Positions 17,221-26,316 of a stretch of DNA of 64,000 bases are shown piece after piece. The stretch lies in NCBI GenBank assembly GCA_013289615.1, contig JABCZO010000003.1, positions 62,001-126,000 on the forward strand, in the 5' to 3' direction. The notes under the pieces are model-generated. The model was not told where the DNA came from and searched no databases. It saw only the letters and a list, made by a program, of their open reading frames with translations. This stretch comes from Gammaproteobacteria bacterium. Lineage in GTDB: Bacteria > Pseudomonadota > Gammaproteobacteria > Steroidobacterales > Steroidobacteraceae. The position numbers were made by a program, and so were the translations under genes. The stretch's first letter is position 1; the number at the start of each line of letters is the position of its first letter.

Positions 17221-19002
17221 ATGTACCAGGCACCGGTAAGGGATCTGCGTTTCGTGCTCGATGAGCTGCTGGGCGTCGCGAGCCTGGCGGCGTTTCCGCG
17301 CTATCACGAGTTCTCCAGCGACCTGGCCGCAGCCGTGATCGACGAGGCGGCGCGATTCGCGCAGGACGTGCTGGCGCCGATCAATCGCATCGGCGACAGC
17401 GTCGGCGCCACGTTCCGCGACGGCGCGGTGAGAATGCCGGAACAGTTTCGCAGTGCCTACCGGCAATTCATCGACGGCGGCTGGACACAGCTCGCGGCGG
17501 CGCCGGAGTTTGGCGGCCAGGGCGCGCCGCTGGTGCTGGCGGTCGCGGTCGAGGAGATCGGTTTCGGCGCCAACGTCGCGTTCATGCTCTGTCCGCTGCT
17601 GGCGCGTGGGGCGAGCGAGGCGCTCGAGGCGGTGGCCTCGCCACAGCTGCAGGCACGGCTGCTGCCGAAGATGGTACAGGGTGAGTGGACCGGCACCATG
17701 AACCTGACCGAGCCACACGCCGGCTCGGACCTGGCTGCGATCCGCACCCGCGCCAGCGCCGACGGTGATCATTACCGCATCAGCGGACAGAAGATATTCA
17801 TCACCTATGGCGAGCACGACCTGGCACCCAACATCGTGCACCTGGTGCTGGCGCGCATCGATGGCGCCCCGGCCGGGACCAAGGGCATTTCGCTGTTCGC
17901 GGTACCCAAGTTCCTGATCAATCCTGATGGCAGCCTGGGACAGCATAACGACCTGCGCTGCGTATCGATCGAACACAAGCTCGGCATCCACGCGAGCCCG
18001 ACCTGCGTGATGTCGTACGGCGATCACGGCGGCGCCATCGGCTATCTGATCGGCAAACCGCATCACGGCCTCGAGTACATGTTCATCATGATGAACTCCG
18101 CCCGCCTGTCGGTCGGCGTGCAGGGCGTCGGCCTCGCCGAGCTGGCCCTGCAGCAGGCCAGCGACTGGGCGCGCAGCCGCATCCAGGGTCGTCCGGCCGG
18201 CGGCGGCAGCGCGGCCGTGAGCATCGGCCACCATCCCGATGTGCGCCGGATGCTGTTGACCATGAAAGCCAACGTCGAGGCGATGCGCGCCCTGGCTCTG
18301 TACGCGGCACTGCAGCTCGATCGTGCGCGCGCGGAGACCGATCAGCCACGGCGCGCGGCGGCGTTGACGCGTGGCGAGCTGCTGATCCCGATCGTCAAGG
18401 GCTGGTGCACCGATCAGGCTTCGGAACTGGCCTCGCTCGCGGTGCAGGTGCACGGCGGCATGGGCTTCATCGAGGAGACCGGGGTGGCGCAGACGCTGCG
18501 CGATGTGCGCATCACCTCGATCTATGAAGGCACCACCGGGATCCAGGCCAACGACCTGGTCGGACGCAAGCTCGGCCGCGATCGGGGCGCCGGGATGAGC
18601 GCGCTGCTGTCCGACACGATGCGCGAGTTGAACGACCTGCGCGGCAGCGATGCCACCATTCGCAGCGTACGCAACGCCACGATCGAGGCGCTCACCATGC
18701 TGCGCGACGCCACCGAAGTGCTACGCCAGCAGGTCAGCGACACGCCGGCGCGTGCCTATGCGGTCGCGGTGCCGTACCTGCACCTGTGTGGCCGGGTGCT
18801 CGGGGCGGCGATGCTGGCGCGCAGCGCCGCGATTGCGGCCGCCCGGCTTGCCGGCGGCGCAGGCGATGTGAATTTCTATCGCGCCAAGCTGCAAACGGCG
18901 CGTTTCTACGCCGAGCACCTGTTGCCGCAGTCCCTGGGTCTGCTGCGCATCATCAAGTCCGGCGGCGCCAGCGTGGCCGACGCCGATCCGGACCTGATCT
19001 AA
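17221..19002 (+). CDS. acyl-CoA dehydrogenase (DmdC-like, long form)
   Basis: 593 residues, the long form with an extra C-terminal domain as in 3-methylmercaptopropionyl-CoA dehydrogenase (DmdC) and related FadE-like enzymes. Motifs: FGGQGAPLVLAVAVEE, the flavin/substrate signature MNLTEPHAGSDLAAIRTRA (about 160-178), KIFITYGEHD, HKLGIHASPTC, and the C-terminal HGGMGFIEETGVAQTLRDVR with the catalytic Glu in IYEGTTGIQANDL. It oxidises an acyl-CoA to the enoyl-CoA with FAD, passing electrons to ETF. Nearby fadD fits fatty-acid catabolism; true DMSP metabolism is not implied, since no dmdB/dmdD genes are seen. Confidence 0.9.
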   Translation: MYQAPVRDLRFVLDELLGVASLAAFPRYHEFSSDLAAAVIDEAARFAQDVLAPINRIGDSVGATFRDGAVRMPEQFRSAYRQFIDGGWTQLAAAPEFGGQGAPLVLAVAVEEIGFGANVAFMLCPLLARGASEALEAVASPQLQARLLPKMVQGEWTGTMNLTEPHAGSDLAAIRTRASADGDHYRISGQKIFITYGEHDLAPNIVHLVLARIDGAPAGTKGISLFAVPKFLINPDGSLGQHNDLRCVSIEHKLGIHASPTCVMSYGDHGGAIGYLIGKPHHGLEYMFIMMNSARLSVGVQGVGLAELALQQASDWARSRIQGRPAGGGSAAVSIGHHPDVRRMLLTMKANVEAMRALALYAALQLDRARAETDQPRRAAALTRGELLIPIVKGWCTDQASELASLAVQVHGGMGFIEETGVAQTLRDVRITSIYEGTTGIQANDLVGRKLGRDRGAGMSALLSDTMRELNDLRGSDATIRSVRNATIEALTMLRDATEVLRQQVSDTPARAYAVAVPYLHLCGRVLGAAMLARSAAIAAARLAGGAGDVNFYRAKLQTARFYAEHLLPQSLGLLRIIKSGGASVADADPDLI

Positions 19003-19004
19003 GC

Positions 19005-19988
19005 TCAGCTGGCGGCGGCCTGGCCTCCGAGCACCGGTACCATGTTGGCGAGCAGGAATTCGACGAACAGCCGTATGGCCGGCGAACCGGCGCGCTCGGC
19101 GGCGTAGACGGCCTGCAGCTGCAGCGGGGCGGCTACCGACCATTCCGGCAGTACGCGCTCGAGTTTGCCCATCGCCAGGCCCTGGCGACACAGGAATTCC
19201 GGCAGCACGCCTACCCCGAGGCTCGCCGCGGTGCTCGCATGCACCAGCGCCGGATCATTGACCTGCAGCGCCGGCCGCAGACGCACCTCCTGGTCGTCGC
19301 CGTCACCACGCCCTCGCCGTCCCGGCTCATCGCGGCGCAGGCGCAGTGTGCCCGGCGGCGCCTCGGGCTCGCCACCGGCCTGCAGCGCCCGCAGCACGCT
19401 GTGATCGGACAGCTGCGCCGGGGTCCGCGGTCGCCCATGGCGCGCCAGGTAGGCCGGCGTCGCGCACAGCAGCAGCGGCGGATTGCCGAGCGGCGTGCGA
19501 GTCAGCCCCGGCAGCGCCCCGGCAGCCGGTAACTCGGAAGGCAGCGGCGAGGGGTCATTGCAGACCAGCAGATCCCAGTCGGCGCCCGGGCCCACCGGCA
19601 GGGTATCGATCACGACCACCTGCAGCTCGAAGTCGGCGTAGTGCTCGAGGAAGCGCGGTATCAGCGGGGTAACCAGCAGCCGGCCGTAGCCGGGATCCAC
19701 GACGACCCGCAGGCGCCGTTCGCTGGCCGCGGGCGTCGCGAAGCGCGCCCTGACCGCTTCCACCTCGGCCAGCAGGCGCTGGCTGTGCGGGGACAGCAGG
19801 GCTCCCGCCGGGGTCAGTCCGACCCGCCGCGTCGTGCGTATCAGCAGTCGCGTGCCGAGCCGGCGTTCGAGGCTTAAGATGGCGCGACTGACGGCGACTT
19901 TGGGCACCCCCAGTGCGCGCGCGGCGGCGGTGAAGGACTTGAGTTCACACACATGCGCAAACGCTGCCATTTCCGACGCCAGCCACAT
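19005..19988 (-). CDS. LysR-family transcriptional regulator
   Basis: 327 residues. The N-terminal winged HTH is at about residues 8-66 (MAAFAHVCELKSFTAAARAL, VAVSRAILSLERRLG, LIRTTRRVGLTPAG); a periplasmic-binding-like effector domain follows. It resembles the large DsdC/AaeR-like group (CrgA type). An ATG at 19970 is an alternative start. It converges with the acyl-CoA dehydrogenase (stops 2 bp apart) and is divergent from the SAM methyltransferase, with only 71 bp between; that methyltransferase is the most likely target. Effector unknown. Confidence 0.9.
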   Translation of the reverse strand: MWLASEMAAFAHVCELKSFTAAARALGVPKVAVSRAILSLERRLGTRLLIRTTRRVGLTPAGALLSPHSQRLLAEVEAVRARFATPAASERRLRVVVDPGYGRLLVTPLIPRFLEHYADFELQVVVIDTLPVGPGADWDLLVCNDPSPLPSELPAAGALPGLTRTPLGNPPLLLCATPAYLARHGRPRTPAQLSDHSVLRALQAGGEPEAPPGTLRLRRDEPGRRGRGDGDDQEVRLRPALQVNDPALVHASTAASLGVGVLPEFLCRQGLAMGKLERVLPEWSVAAPLQLQAVYAAERAGSPAIRLFVEFLLANMVPVLGGQAAAS

Positions 19989-20052
19989 ATTGTTTCCCCA
20001 GAAGACTGATACTGGCCTGCATTTCGAATACTGTACCCAGGACGGAACAATA
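19988..20052. promoter_or_regulatory. LysR / methyltransferase divergent control region
   Basis: TATTGTTTCC (19988-19997) and GGAACAATA (20044-20052) are near-perfect inverted copies flanking the region, and an ATACTG direct repeat lies between them. These are candidate LysR binding elements; the weak point is the long spacing. Confidence 0.3.
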
Positions 20053-20059
20053 ACAAGCC

Positions 20060-20725
20060 ATGCAGCGTATCCCGGAAGAAGAACTAATGGAGGATCCAGC
20101 GCAGGCGCTGGCCTACACCCAGGCTGACTTCAGCGCCACCCACGGCGCCCGGATCAAGATCTTTCGCAGCCTGTTTCCGAGCCTTGCGCTCAGCGGTCCG
20201 GTACTCGACCTGGGCTGCGGTTCCGGCGACGTGCTGCTGCGCTTCGCACGCGCCTTCCCCAACTCCCGCTTCATTGGCATCGATGGCTCAGAGCCGATGC
20301 TGCAGCTGGCGCAGCGCGCCATCGATGCTGAGCCGGCGCTGCGCGAGCGGGTGCAATTGCGCCACGGCATCATCCCGAACTGCGCGCTGCCGCAGGAGCC
20401 CTGGCAGCTGGTGATGAGCCACAGCCTGCTGCACCAGCTGCATGACCCGCAGGTGTTGTGGCGCACCATCAGCGACTGTGCCGGCAGTGGTTGCGCGGTG
20501 TTCGTCGCCGACCTGCGGCGACCGGCCAGTGAACTCGACGCCCGCCACATGGTGGTGGCGACCTCCAGGGACGAGCCGGAGATCCTGCAGCGGGATTTTT
20601 TTAATTCGCTGTGCGCCGCTTTTGAGCCCGACGAGGTTCGCGCGCAGCTGGCGGCTGCCGGGCTGGCGCAGCTGCAGGTGCACACCCACGACCCGTTCCA
20701 CCTCACGATCTCCGGTCTGATGTAG
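20060..20725 (+). CDS. class I SAM-dependent methyltransferase
   Basis: 221 residues. SAM-binding motif I is VLDLGCGSGDVLLRFA (about 49-64), followed by FIGIDGSEPMLQLA with the acidic ribose-binding residue, and a post-motif SHSLLHQLHDP. The fold is that of ubiquinone/trans-aconitate-type methyltransferases. The ATG at 20060 is preferred because I recall relatives beginning with a similar MxRxPExELM segment; an ATG at 20087 has a slightly better purine-rich upstream. The substrate is unknown. It is divergent from a LysR regulator and ends before a long hairpin. Confidence 0.85.
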   Translation: MQRIPEEELMEDPAQALAYTQADFSATHGARIKIFRSLFPSLALSGPVLDLGCGSGDVLLRFARAFPNSRFIGIDGSEPMLQLAQRAIDAEPALRERVQLRHGIIPNCALPQEPWQLVMSHSLLHQLHDPQVLWRTISDCAGSGCAVFVADLRRPASELDARHMVVATSRDEPEILQRDFFNSLCAAFEPDEVRAQLAAAGLAQLQVHTHDPFHLTISGLM

Positions 20726-20762
20726 GCCGGCCGGGACACCTTTCAAATCGGGGTGGGATTTT

Positions 20763-20827
20763 AGAGATATCTGGCTATAGGGCAGGAATTTTGTTATCAA
20801 AATTCCGCCCTATAGCCAGATATCTCT
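20763..20827. repeat. long AT-rich inverted repeat (about 29-bp stem) between convergent genes
   Basis: Left arm 20763-20792 and right arm 20799-20827 are reverse complements over 29 bp except for one extra A (20784 area) in the left arm; the loop is 6 nt (GTTATC), whose outer G and C can also pair. Each arm contains the palindrome AGATATCT. It is far less GC-rich than the flanks. It lies between the stop of a plus-strand methyltransferase and the stop of a minus-strand ABC gene, so it could act as a bidirectional terminator or be a small mobile palindrome. No clean T-tract follows the stem. Confidence 0.85.
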
Positions 20828-20868
20828 CAGGTACCTCCCAGCTCTGAAAGGCTCCTGGTTCGCTTACA

Positions 20869-22191
20869 TCAGACCGGGTTCTCGAGGTTGAACATCTCGT
20901 TGGCGTCGTCGTAGGCGAACACCTCGCCATAGCGCGCCAGGCTGATCACCGCGCGCAGGGTCTGCTCGGCATCGTTTTCGCCCATGAAGTCCTCGAGTTC
21001 ATCGATGAAGCGGCTCTTGCGTGCGGCGTGCGAGGCGCGCTCATCGAGCACCCGGCGGATGTGGGCCGCAAGCTGCACGTAGTTGAGCAGATGACGCGCG
21101 AAGATCTGCTTGCGCACATTGATATGGGCGTTGGCGAACGCCATGCCTTCGGGCGTGAGCTTGATGTCGCCGCCCTCGACTTCGGCGAACCGCATCATCT
21201 GCAGCGTCTCGGCGACCGGGAATAACTCGTCGATTTCCATCTGCAGGTCGGAGGCGATCTTCGGCAGATCGGCGATGCCGTTGAACGGCGGTGCGGCCAC
21301 GGTCTCCATCAGGCCGGCGAGCAGGTTCGAGGACACGCGCGGCAGTACCGTGCCTATACCTAAGCCCGGGAAGCGTTCGGCACGCGCATTGGGCGCCGCT
21401 CCGGAGCGGCGCGAGGTCATCTCGACGTAGATCTTCTCGACCAGTTCGCGGAACGTCGGATCCAGGCGCTTGCGCGGCTGCGGCAGCGTGACGTCGATCT
21501 CGCTCAGGATGCGTCCCGGGTTGCTGCCGAACACCAGGATGCGGTCGCACATCAGCACCGCCTCCTCGATGTTGTGCGTGACCAGGATCACGCCCTTGAT
21601 TGGCATCTGCCCTTCCGCCCACAGGTCGAGGAAGTCGGTGCGCAGCGTCTCGGCGGTCAGCACGTCCAGGGCCGAGAACGGCTCATCCATCAGCAGGATG
21701 TCCGGATGCACCACCAGGGCACGCGCGAAGCCGACACGCTGGCGCATGCCGCCCGACAGCTCGCGCGGATAGGCCGACTCGAAGCCGTCCAGCCCGATCA
21801 GGTCGATCGCGGCCAGCGAGCGCTTGCGGATCGCCGCCTTTTCCATGTGCTGCGCCTCGAGCCCGAGCGCGACGTTTTCGAACACCGTGAGCCAGGGAAA
21901 CAGCGCGAAGCTCTGAAACACCATGGCGATACCCGAGGCGCAGCCTGCGATCGGCTCGCCGCGAAAGGCCAGCGCGCCGGCGCTGGGCTCCGCCAGTCCG
22001 GCGATCACCCGCAGCAGCGTGGACTTGCCGGAACCCGAGCGTCCGAGCAGGCCGACGATCTGCCCGGCCACCAGCGTCAGGTTGACGCCATCGAGTACCA
22101 GCAGCTCGCCGCCGTCCGGCTTCGGAAAGGACTTGCAGACGTTCTCGACCGACAGCAGCTTTTGGGTAACGAGTTCCGGTGCGGCGTTCAT
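20869..22191 (-). CDS. ABC transporter ATP-binding protein with AAA-associated C-terminal domain
   Basis: 440 residues. The N-terminal 250 residues are a nitrate/sulfonate/taurine-type ATPase: Walker A GRSGSGKST, Q-loop VFQSFALFPWLTV, signature LSGGMRQRVGFARA, Walker B ILLMDEPFSALD, and switch VTHNIEEAV. The remaining 190 residues match the AAA-associated C-terminal domain seen in this group (LMETVAAPPFNGIADLPKIA, then LTPEGMAFANAHINVRKQ), thought to be regulatory. It starts 19 bp after the permease gene ends. No substrate-binding protein is adjacent, as usual for this two-gene type. The substrate is probably an anion, but the sequence does not say which. Confidence 0.9.
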   Translation of the reverse strand: MNAAPELVTQKLLSVENVCKSFPKPDGGELLVLDGVNLTLVAGQIVGLLGRSGSGKSTLLRVIAGLAEPSAGALAFRGEPIAGCASGIAMVFQSFALFPWLTVFENVALGLEAQHMEKAAIRKRSLAAIDLIGLDGFESAYPRELSGGMRQRVGFARALVVHPDILLMDEPFSALDVLTAETLRTDFLDLWAEGQMPIKGVILVTHNIEEAVLMCDRILVFGSNPGRILSEIDVTLPQPRKRLDPTFRELVEKIYVEMTSRRSGAAPNARAERFPGLGIGTVLPRVSSNLLAGLMETVAAPPFNGIADLPKIASDLQMEIDELFPVAETLQMMRFAEVEGGDIKLTPEGMAFANAHINVRKQIFARHLLNYVQLAAHIRRVLDERASHAARKSRFIDELEDFMGENDAEQTLRAVISLARYGEVFAYDDANEMFNLENPV

Positions 22192-22210
22192 TTCATCTCC
22201 AACGCGTGCG

Positions 22211-23938
22211 TTAGCTGAGCCGATATTTGCGTTCGGCGAAATAATACAACGGTCGCCAGAACACCCGATTGATCGCCACCACGAACAGGCTCATGGTCGC
22301 GATCCCGAGGATGATGCGATGAAAGTCGCCCGCGCTGGTGGCCTCGGCGATGTAGGCGCCGACGCCGTGGGCCTTGACCTGGACGTTACGCCAGCTCGCA
22401 AGCTCGGCGAGGATGGCCGCGTTCCAGGAGCCGCCCGAAGCGGTGATGGCGCCGGTCACGTAGTAGGGCAGTACGCCGGGCAGCGCGACCTTGCGCCACC
22501 ACAACCATCCACTGACGCCGAAGTTCGCCGCCGCGTAGCGCAGCTCGGTCGGCATCGCGGCGGCACCCGCGATGACGTTAAACAGTATGTACCACTGGGT
22601 GCCGAGGATCATCAGCGGGCTCAGCCACACGTCGGGATTCAACCTCCAGGTCACGATACCGAACACCGCCAGCGGAAACAGCAGGTTGGCCGGAAACGCC
22701 GCCAGAAACTGCGCGATCGGCTGCACGATCTGGACCGCATTGGGCCGCAATCCGACCCAGATACCGATCGGCACCCACACCACGCTGGCGAGCCCGATCA
22801 GTACCATGACACGCACCATGGTCAGCAGCGTCAGACCCGCGACCTGCGCGGCTTCGTGCCATGTAGTCTCGCCGATCAGCATGTGCGCGATGCGCCACGC
22901 AGTGAACGCGACCAGCAGCACCAGCAACGAGAACCACAGCAGATCGGCGCGTCGTCCGACCCGAGCGGTCGCAGTGGTTGCATCCAGCAGCAGCTGCGGA
23001 CGCGGCGCCCTGCGGCTGGTCCAGCGAATGAAGGCAAAGAACACTGCCTGCAGCGCGTTCATCAGCCGCGAGCGTTGCATCATGGTCAGTGCCCAGGATT
23101 CGGGCACCAGCCCGCCCTGCTCCTGATCCAGACGAAAGCGGTCGCCCCACACCACCAGCGGGCGGAAGATCAGCTGGTCGTACAGCAGGATGACGATGAA
23201 CATGGTCGCGATCGCCCAGCCGACCGCGCGCAGCGACCCCTGCTGGATGGCGAGCGCAATGTAGGAGCCAACGCCCGGTAACGCAATGTTGGTGGTGCCG
23301 ACCGTCATCGACTCCGAGGCCACCACGAAGAACCAGCTGCCCGACATCGACATCATCGTGTTCCACAGCAGCGCCGGCATCGCGAACGGCACCTCGAGCC
23401 GCCAGAACTTCATCCACGGCGTCAGGCGGAACGACTCGGCGCATTCTTCCAGTTCATGCGGTACTGTGCGCAGCGACTGATAGAAGCTGAAGGCCATGTT
23501 CCAGGCCTGGCTGGTGAAAATTGCGAAGATCGACACGAACTCGGCGCCCAGCACGCGGCCCGGTGCCAGCGACATGAAGAACACCACGGTGACCGAGATG
23601 AACCCCAGGATCGGCACTGACTGCAGGATGTCGAGGATCGGCACCAGCAGTTTCTCGGCACGGGCGCTCTTCGCCGCCCAGGTGGCGTAGGTAAAGGTAA
23701 ACAGCAGCGACAGCGCCAGCGCCGCGAACATGCGCAGCGTGGTGCGCGCCGCGTAGAACGGCAGATTGGTCGGGTCGAGCGAGAGCGGTACCGCCCCCAG
23801 TTTGGCGAGCGGCTCGAACAGGCCGCGGCTGGCTTCGGCAAAGAAGGTCAGCAGCCCGATCACCACCACGATCGCGACCAGGTCCCAGCGTGTCGCCACG
23901 TCGCGAACGAAGGCAAAGGGTTGGGATCGATTCACCAT
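22211..23938 (-). CDS. ABC transporter permease, duplicated (fused) anion-type
   Basis: 575 residues with two binding-protein-dependent transport permease modules in one chain. Module one is at about residues 60-270, with an EAA loop around ELEECAESFRLTPWMKFWRLEVP; module two is at about 350-570, with its EAA-like loop around ELRYAAANFGVSGWLWWRKVALP. About 12 TM segments in all. It pairs with the downstream ATPase, giving a complete membrane unit without a separate second permease. The ATG at 23938 follows the hydrolase gene by 74 bp, so it probably has its own promoter there. Confidence 0.9.
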   Translation of the reverse strand: MVNRSQPFAFVRDVATRWDLVAIVVVIGLLTFFAEASRGLFEPLAKLGAVPLSLDPTNLPFYAARTTLRMFAALALSLLFTFTYATWAAKSARAEKLLVPILDILQSVPILGFISVTVVFFMSLAPGRVLGAEFVSIFAIFTSQAWNMAFSFYQSLRTVPHELEECAESFRLTPWMKFWRLEVPFAMPALLWNTMMSMSGSWFFVVASESMTVGTTNIALPGVGSYIALAIQQGSLRAVGWAIATMFIVILLYDQLIFRPLVVWGDRFRLDQEQGGLVPESWALTMMQRSRLMNALQAVFFAFIRWTSRRAPRPQLLLDATTATARVGRRADLLWFSLLVLLVAFTAWRIAHMLIGETTWHEAAQVAGLTLLTMVRVMVLIGLASVVWVPIGIWVGLRPNAVQIVQPIAQFLAAFPANLLFPLAVFGIVTWRLNPDVWLSPLMILGTQWYILFNVIAGAAAMPTELRYAAANFGVSGWLWWRKVALPGVLPYYVTGAITASGGSWNAAILAELASWRNVQVKAHGVGAYIAEATSAGDFHRIILGIATMSLFVVAINRVFWRPLYYFAERKYRLS

Positions 23939-24012
23939 TGGTACTCGCCAGCGTTCGAAAGCAGAGGATGCGTGCGCGCAAGCGCAGGCGGGCCTAGTGT
24001 TGCAGGTTTATC

Positions 24013-25350
24013 TTACAATTTTTTCACTGCCGCCTTGGGCTGGCGCAGTCGGTAGCAGCGGGGCGGATCGTTGAGGCGGTTCAGATACTGGCGGCGTAGG
24101 CCGATGCTCAAGCCGTACCAGTCGAACTTGCGGCCCAGCTCGCGGCGCAAACCCGCATCGGTCACGTAGCTGCTGCGGCCAGGGCGTGCGATCACGCCTT
24201 CGCGCAGGCGCCGGGTGCGGCCCCGATGCAGCAGATCGACCAGGGCCGCCGCGACGTCCTCGCTGCGCGGCAGCTCGCTGTGCTCGCAACGCAGTGAGTA
24301 ATTGCGCACCCCGGGCAGCGTGGCACAGCAGCAGGCTACGGTGCCGTCGCCGGCTGAACTGAGCTGGTAGCGAAACTGCTGTCCGCGCCGTTCGATGCCG
24401 GTCACGGTGCGCTGTCCGGTGCCGACGATCGAGAGGAAGCGCTGATCGGGTGCGGCGAGCTGGCCGGCGAAGCCGCGCGCGGCACGCAGCAATGCCGGGT
24501 CCGGGCGCGCTCCGGTACGCGGCCAGGTGCCCGGATCGTACAGGTCGAGCGTTGCGCTGGGGGCAGGCAATAGCTGGTACAGGCTCATGAAGCCACGAAA
24601 CGCCAATCGGGTCAGGGTCTGGGCGTCGTGCACCCGGTCGATCGCGGCGAGCCGGCCGACGATCGGGTAGGTCGAGCGCAGCGCCTGCACGGCCGCGATC
24701 GAACCGCCGTGCGGTGCACCGATGCCGATCACACGGGTAATGCGTTCGGCGCCGGCGCTGCTGCCATAGTGCGCGAGCGCGGCGCGCGCCAGCAGCGCGC
24801 CCATGCTGTGGCCAATCAGTGCCAGCTGCGCGGCGTCGTCGCTTGCCAGCCGGGCGGCGAGCGCGCGGCCTGAAGTCAGCACATCGCCTCGCCAGTCGTA
24901 GTCGTACAGCACTACGTCAAAGCCGGCGGCGCCGAGGCGCAGTTTGAGCGCCAGGTAGCTGTACACGATCGCGCCCAGCGGCTGCAGTGCCTGCGGCGGC
25001 GAGTTGCCCGACGTGACGCGCGGTAATCGCAATTCGGTCAAGCGCCCCTTGACGATGTCGCTCGGATCGATCCACAGCAGATCGGGTGGCTGGCCGGCCG
25101 AGCGCGGCGTTCCGAGCTGGCTACCAAGGATTCCGGGCAGCAGATAGATCTTCAGTCCTGCGCGAGCGTGCGCGCGGCGACGCCGGGCGGCCTGGCTCCG
25201 GCGAGCAAGCTGCGCCAGCGTGGCGTATTCGCATCCGCCCAGATACGCGGCCAGTTCGCGCCGATGCGTGCCATTGGCCAGCGCACGCTCGAGCTCGGCC
25301 TCGGGCCAGCACATGCGGTCGTAGACCGACACCTTAGCGGCCGAGCTCAT
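24013..25350 (-). CDS. PGAP1/LCAT-like alpha/beta-hydrolase
   Basis: 445 residues. The hydrolase core begins with IYLLPGILGSQLG (about 68-80, oxyanion-hole region); the nucleophile elbow is GHSMG with Ser182, then GIGAPHGG; the Asp in SSAGDGTV and the His in CEHSELP complete a plausible triad. This resembles LCAT/PGAP1-like lipases acting on lipid esters. No signal peptide is obvious, so it is likely cytoplasmic or membrane-peripheral. The ATG at 25350 overlaps the oxyR stop (ATGA), so translation is coupled to oxyR. A longer upstream extension of the frame is only a shadow of oxyR. The pairing with OxyR is unusual. Confidence 0.85.
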   Translation of the reverse strand: MSSAAKVSVYDRMCWPEAELERALANGTHRRELAAYLGGCEYATLAQLARRSQAARRRRAHARAGLKIYLLPGILGSQLGTPRSAGQPPDLLWIDPSDIVKGRLTELRLPRVTSGNSPPQALQPLGAIVYSYLALKLRLGAAGFDVVLYDYDWRGDVLTSGRALAARLASDDAAQLALIGHSMGALLARAALAHYGSSAGAERITRVIGIGAPHGGSIAAVQALRSTYPIVGRLAAIDRVHDAQTLTRLAFRGFMSLYQLLPAPSATLDLYDPGTWPRTGARPDPALLRAARGFAGQLAAPDQRFLSIVGTGQRTVTGIERRGQQFRYQLSSAGDGTVACCCATLPGVRNYSLRCEHSELPRSEDVAAALVDLLHRGRTRRLREGVIARPGRSSYVTDAGLRRELGRKFDWYGLSIGLRRQYLNRLNDPPRCYRLRQPKAAVKKL

Positions 25351-26264
25351 TTGTCGGTATCGAGCGCCGGAGCGCTGTGGCGTGCGATCTGGTCGCAGAC
25401 CGCCGCGATCACCGTGGCGCGTGCGCTGCTCTTGCGCCACACCGCACCGATGTTGCGGCTCGGCACCGGGCGGGCGAACGGTCGCACCGCCGTTCCCCTG
25501 GCGGCACCATAGGCGCCGTGCACCGCCAGCGCCGGCAACAGCGTGAGCCCGGCTCCGGTGGCGACCATCTGCCGCAGGGTCTCGATGCTGGTAGCACGGA
25601 AATCCTGTTTCTCGTGCACGCCGCTGCGGCTGCACACCGCCAGCGCCTGCTCGCGCAGACAGTGACCATCCTCCAGCAACAGCAGGGTCTCGCCCTTGAG
25701 GTCCTCGATACGGATCTGCGAGCGCGCCGCCAGCGGGTGGGCCGCGGGCAATGCCGCAACGAACGGTTCCTGGTACAGCGCGCGCGTGGCCAGGCCCTCG
25801 ACCTGCACCGGCAGCGCCAGGATGCCGACGTCGATATCGCCATTGTGCAGCCGCTCGAGCATCGGCTCGGTCTGATACTCGTACAGCATCAGTTCCAGCC
25901 GCGGCAGCGCCTTGCGGATCTTCAGCGCCACCAGCGGCAGCAGGTAGGGGCCGATCGTGGGCAGCAGTGCCAGGCGCAACTGGCCGGCGAGCGGATCGCG
26001 CCGTGTCTGCGCCAGTCCGACGATGGCGTCGGCGCTCTCGAGCATGGTGCGCGCACGCTGCGTGATCTCCTCGCCGGCGGGTGTCAGCGTCACGCGCCGC
26101 GGTCGCCGCTCGATCAGCTGCACCCCCAGGTAGAACTCCAGCTTGCGCAGCTGCGCCGACAGCGTCGGTTGGCTGATGAAGCATTTGGCGGCCGCGCGGC
26201 CGAAATGGCGGGTGTCGGCCACGGCCACCAGGTAGCGCAGGTCCTTGAGCTTGAGATCGGTCAT
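25347..26264 (-). CDS. oxyR: hydrogen-peroxide sensor OxyR (LysR family)
   Basis: 305 residues from the ATG at 26264, exactly E. coli OxyR length. N-terminal LysR HTH (about 1-60, with SQPTLSAQLRKLE). The two redox cysteines are Cys202 and Cys211 in GHCLREQALAVC, the same 9-residue spacing as Cys199/Cys208, so peroxide sensing by disulfide formation is expected. An in-frame ATG 10 codons upstream would lie over the OxyR-box-like palindrome. It is divergent from a 70-residue ORF and coupled to a downstream hydrolase. Usual targets (katG, ahpC, dps) are not in the window. Confidence 0.95.
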   Translation of the reverse strand: MTDLKLKDLRYLVAVADTRHFGRAAAKCFISQPTLSAQLRKLEFYLGVQLIERRPRRVTLTPAGEEITQRARTMLESADAIVGLAQTRRDPLAGQLRLALLPTIGPYLLPLVALKIRKALPRLELMLYEYQTEPMLERLHNGDIDVGILALPVQVEGLATRALYQEPFVAALPAAHPLAARSQIRIEDLKGETLLLLEDGHCLREQALAVCSRSGVHEKQDFRATSIETLRQMVATGAGLTLLPALAVHGAYGAARGTAVRPFARPVPSRNIGAVWRKSSARATVIAAVCDQIARHSAPALDTDK

Positions 26265-26272
26265 TGGATATC

Positions 26273-26289
26273 GATATATAGCATCTATC
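26273..26289. promoter_or_regulatory. candidate OxyR box
   Basis: GATAT-N7-CTATC fits the 17-bp OxyR motif GATAG-N7-CTATC at nine of ten fixed positions. It sits 9 bp before the oxyR start and 28 bp before the divergent small gene, in an AT-rich patch, so it could control both. Confidence 0.5.
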
Positions 26290-26316
26290 GGCATTATAAA
26301 GTCAATTGATTGGACG

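Noticed and set aside
16678-18453. 591-codon open frame on the minus strand opposite the acyl-CoA dehydrogenase
   Set aside because: Arg/His/Gln-rich with no domain motifs, and it lies antisense to a well-conserved enzyme; long antisense frames are expected in GC-rich DNA.
25351-26184. N-terminal extension of the PGAP1-like hydrolase frame
   Set aside because: This part overlaps oxyR in another frame and reads as an Arg/Gly/Pro shadow; the ATG at 25350 overlapping the oxyR stop is the natural start.
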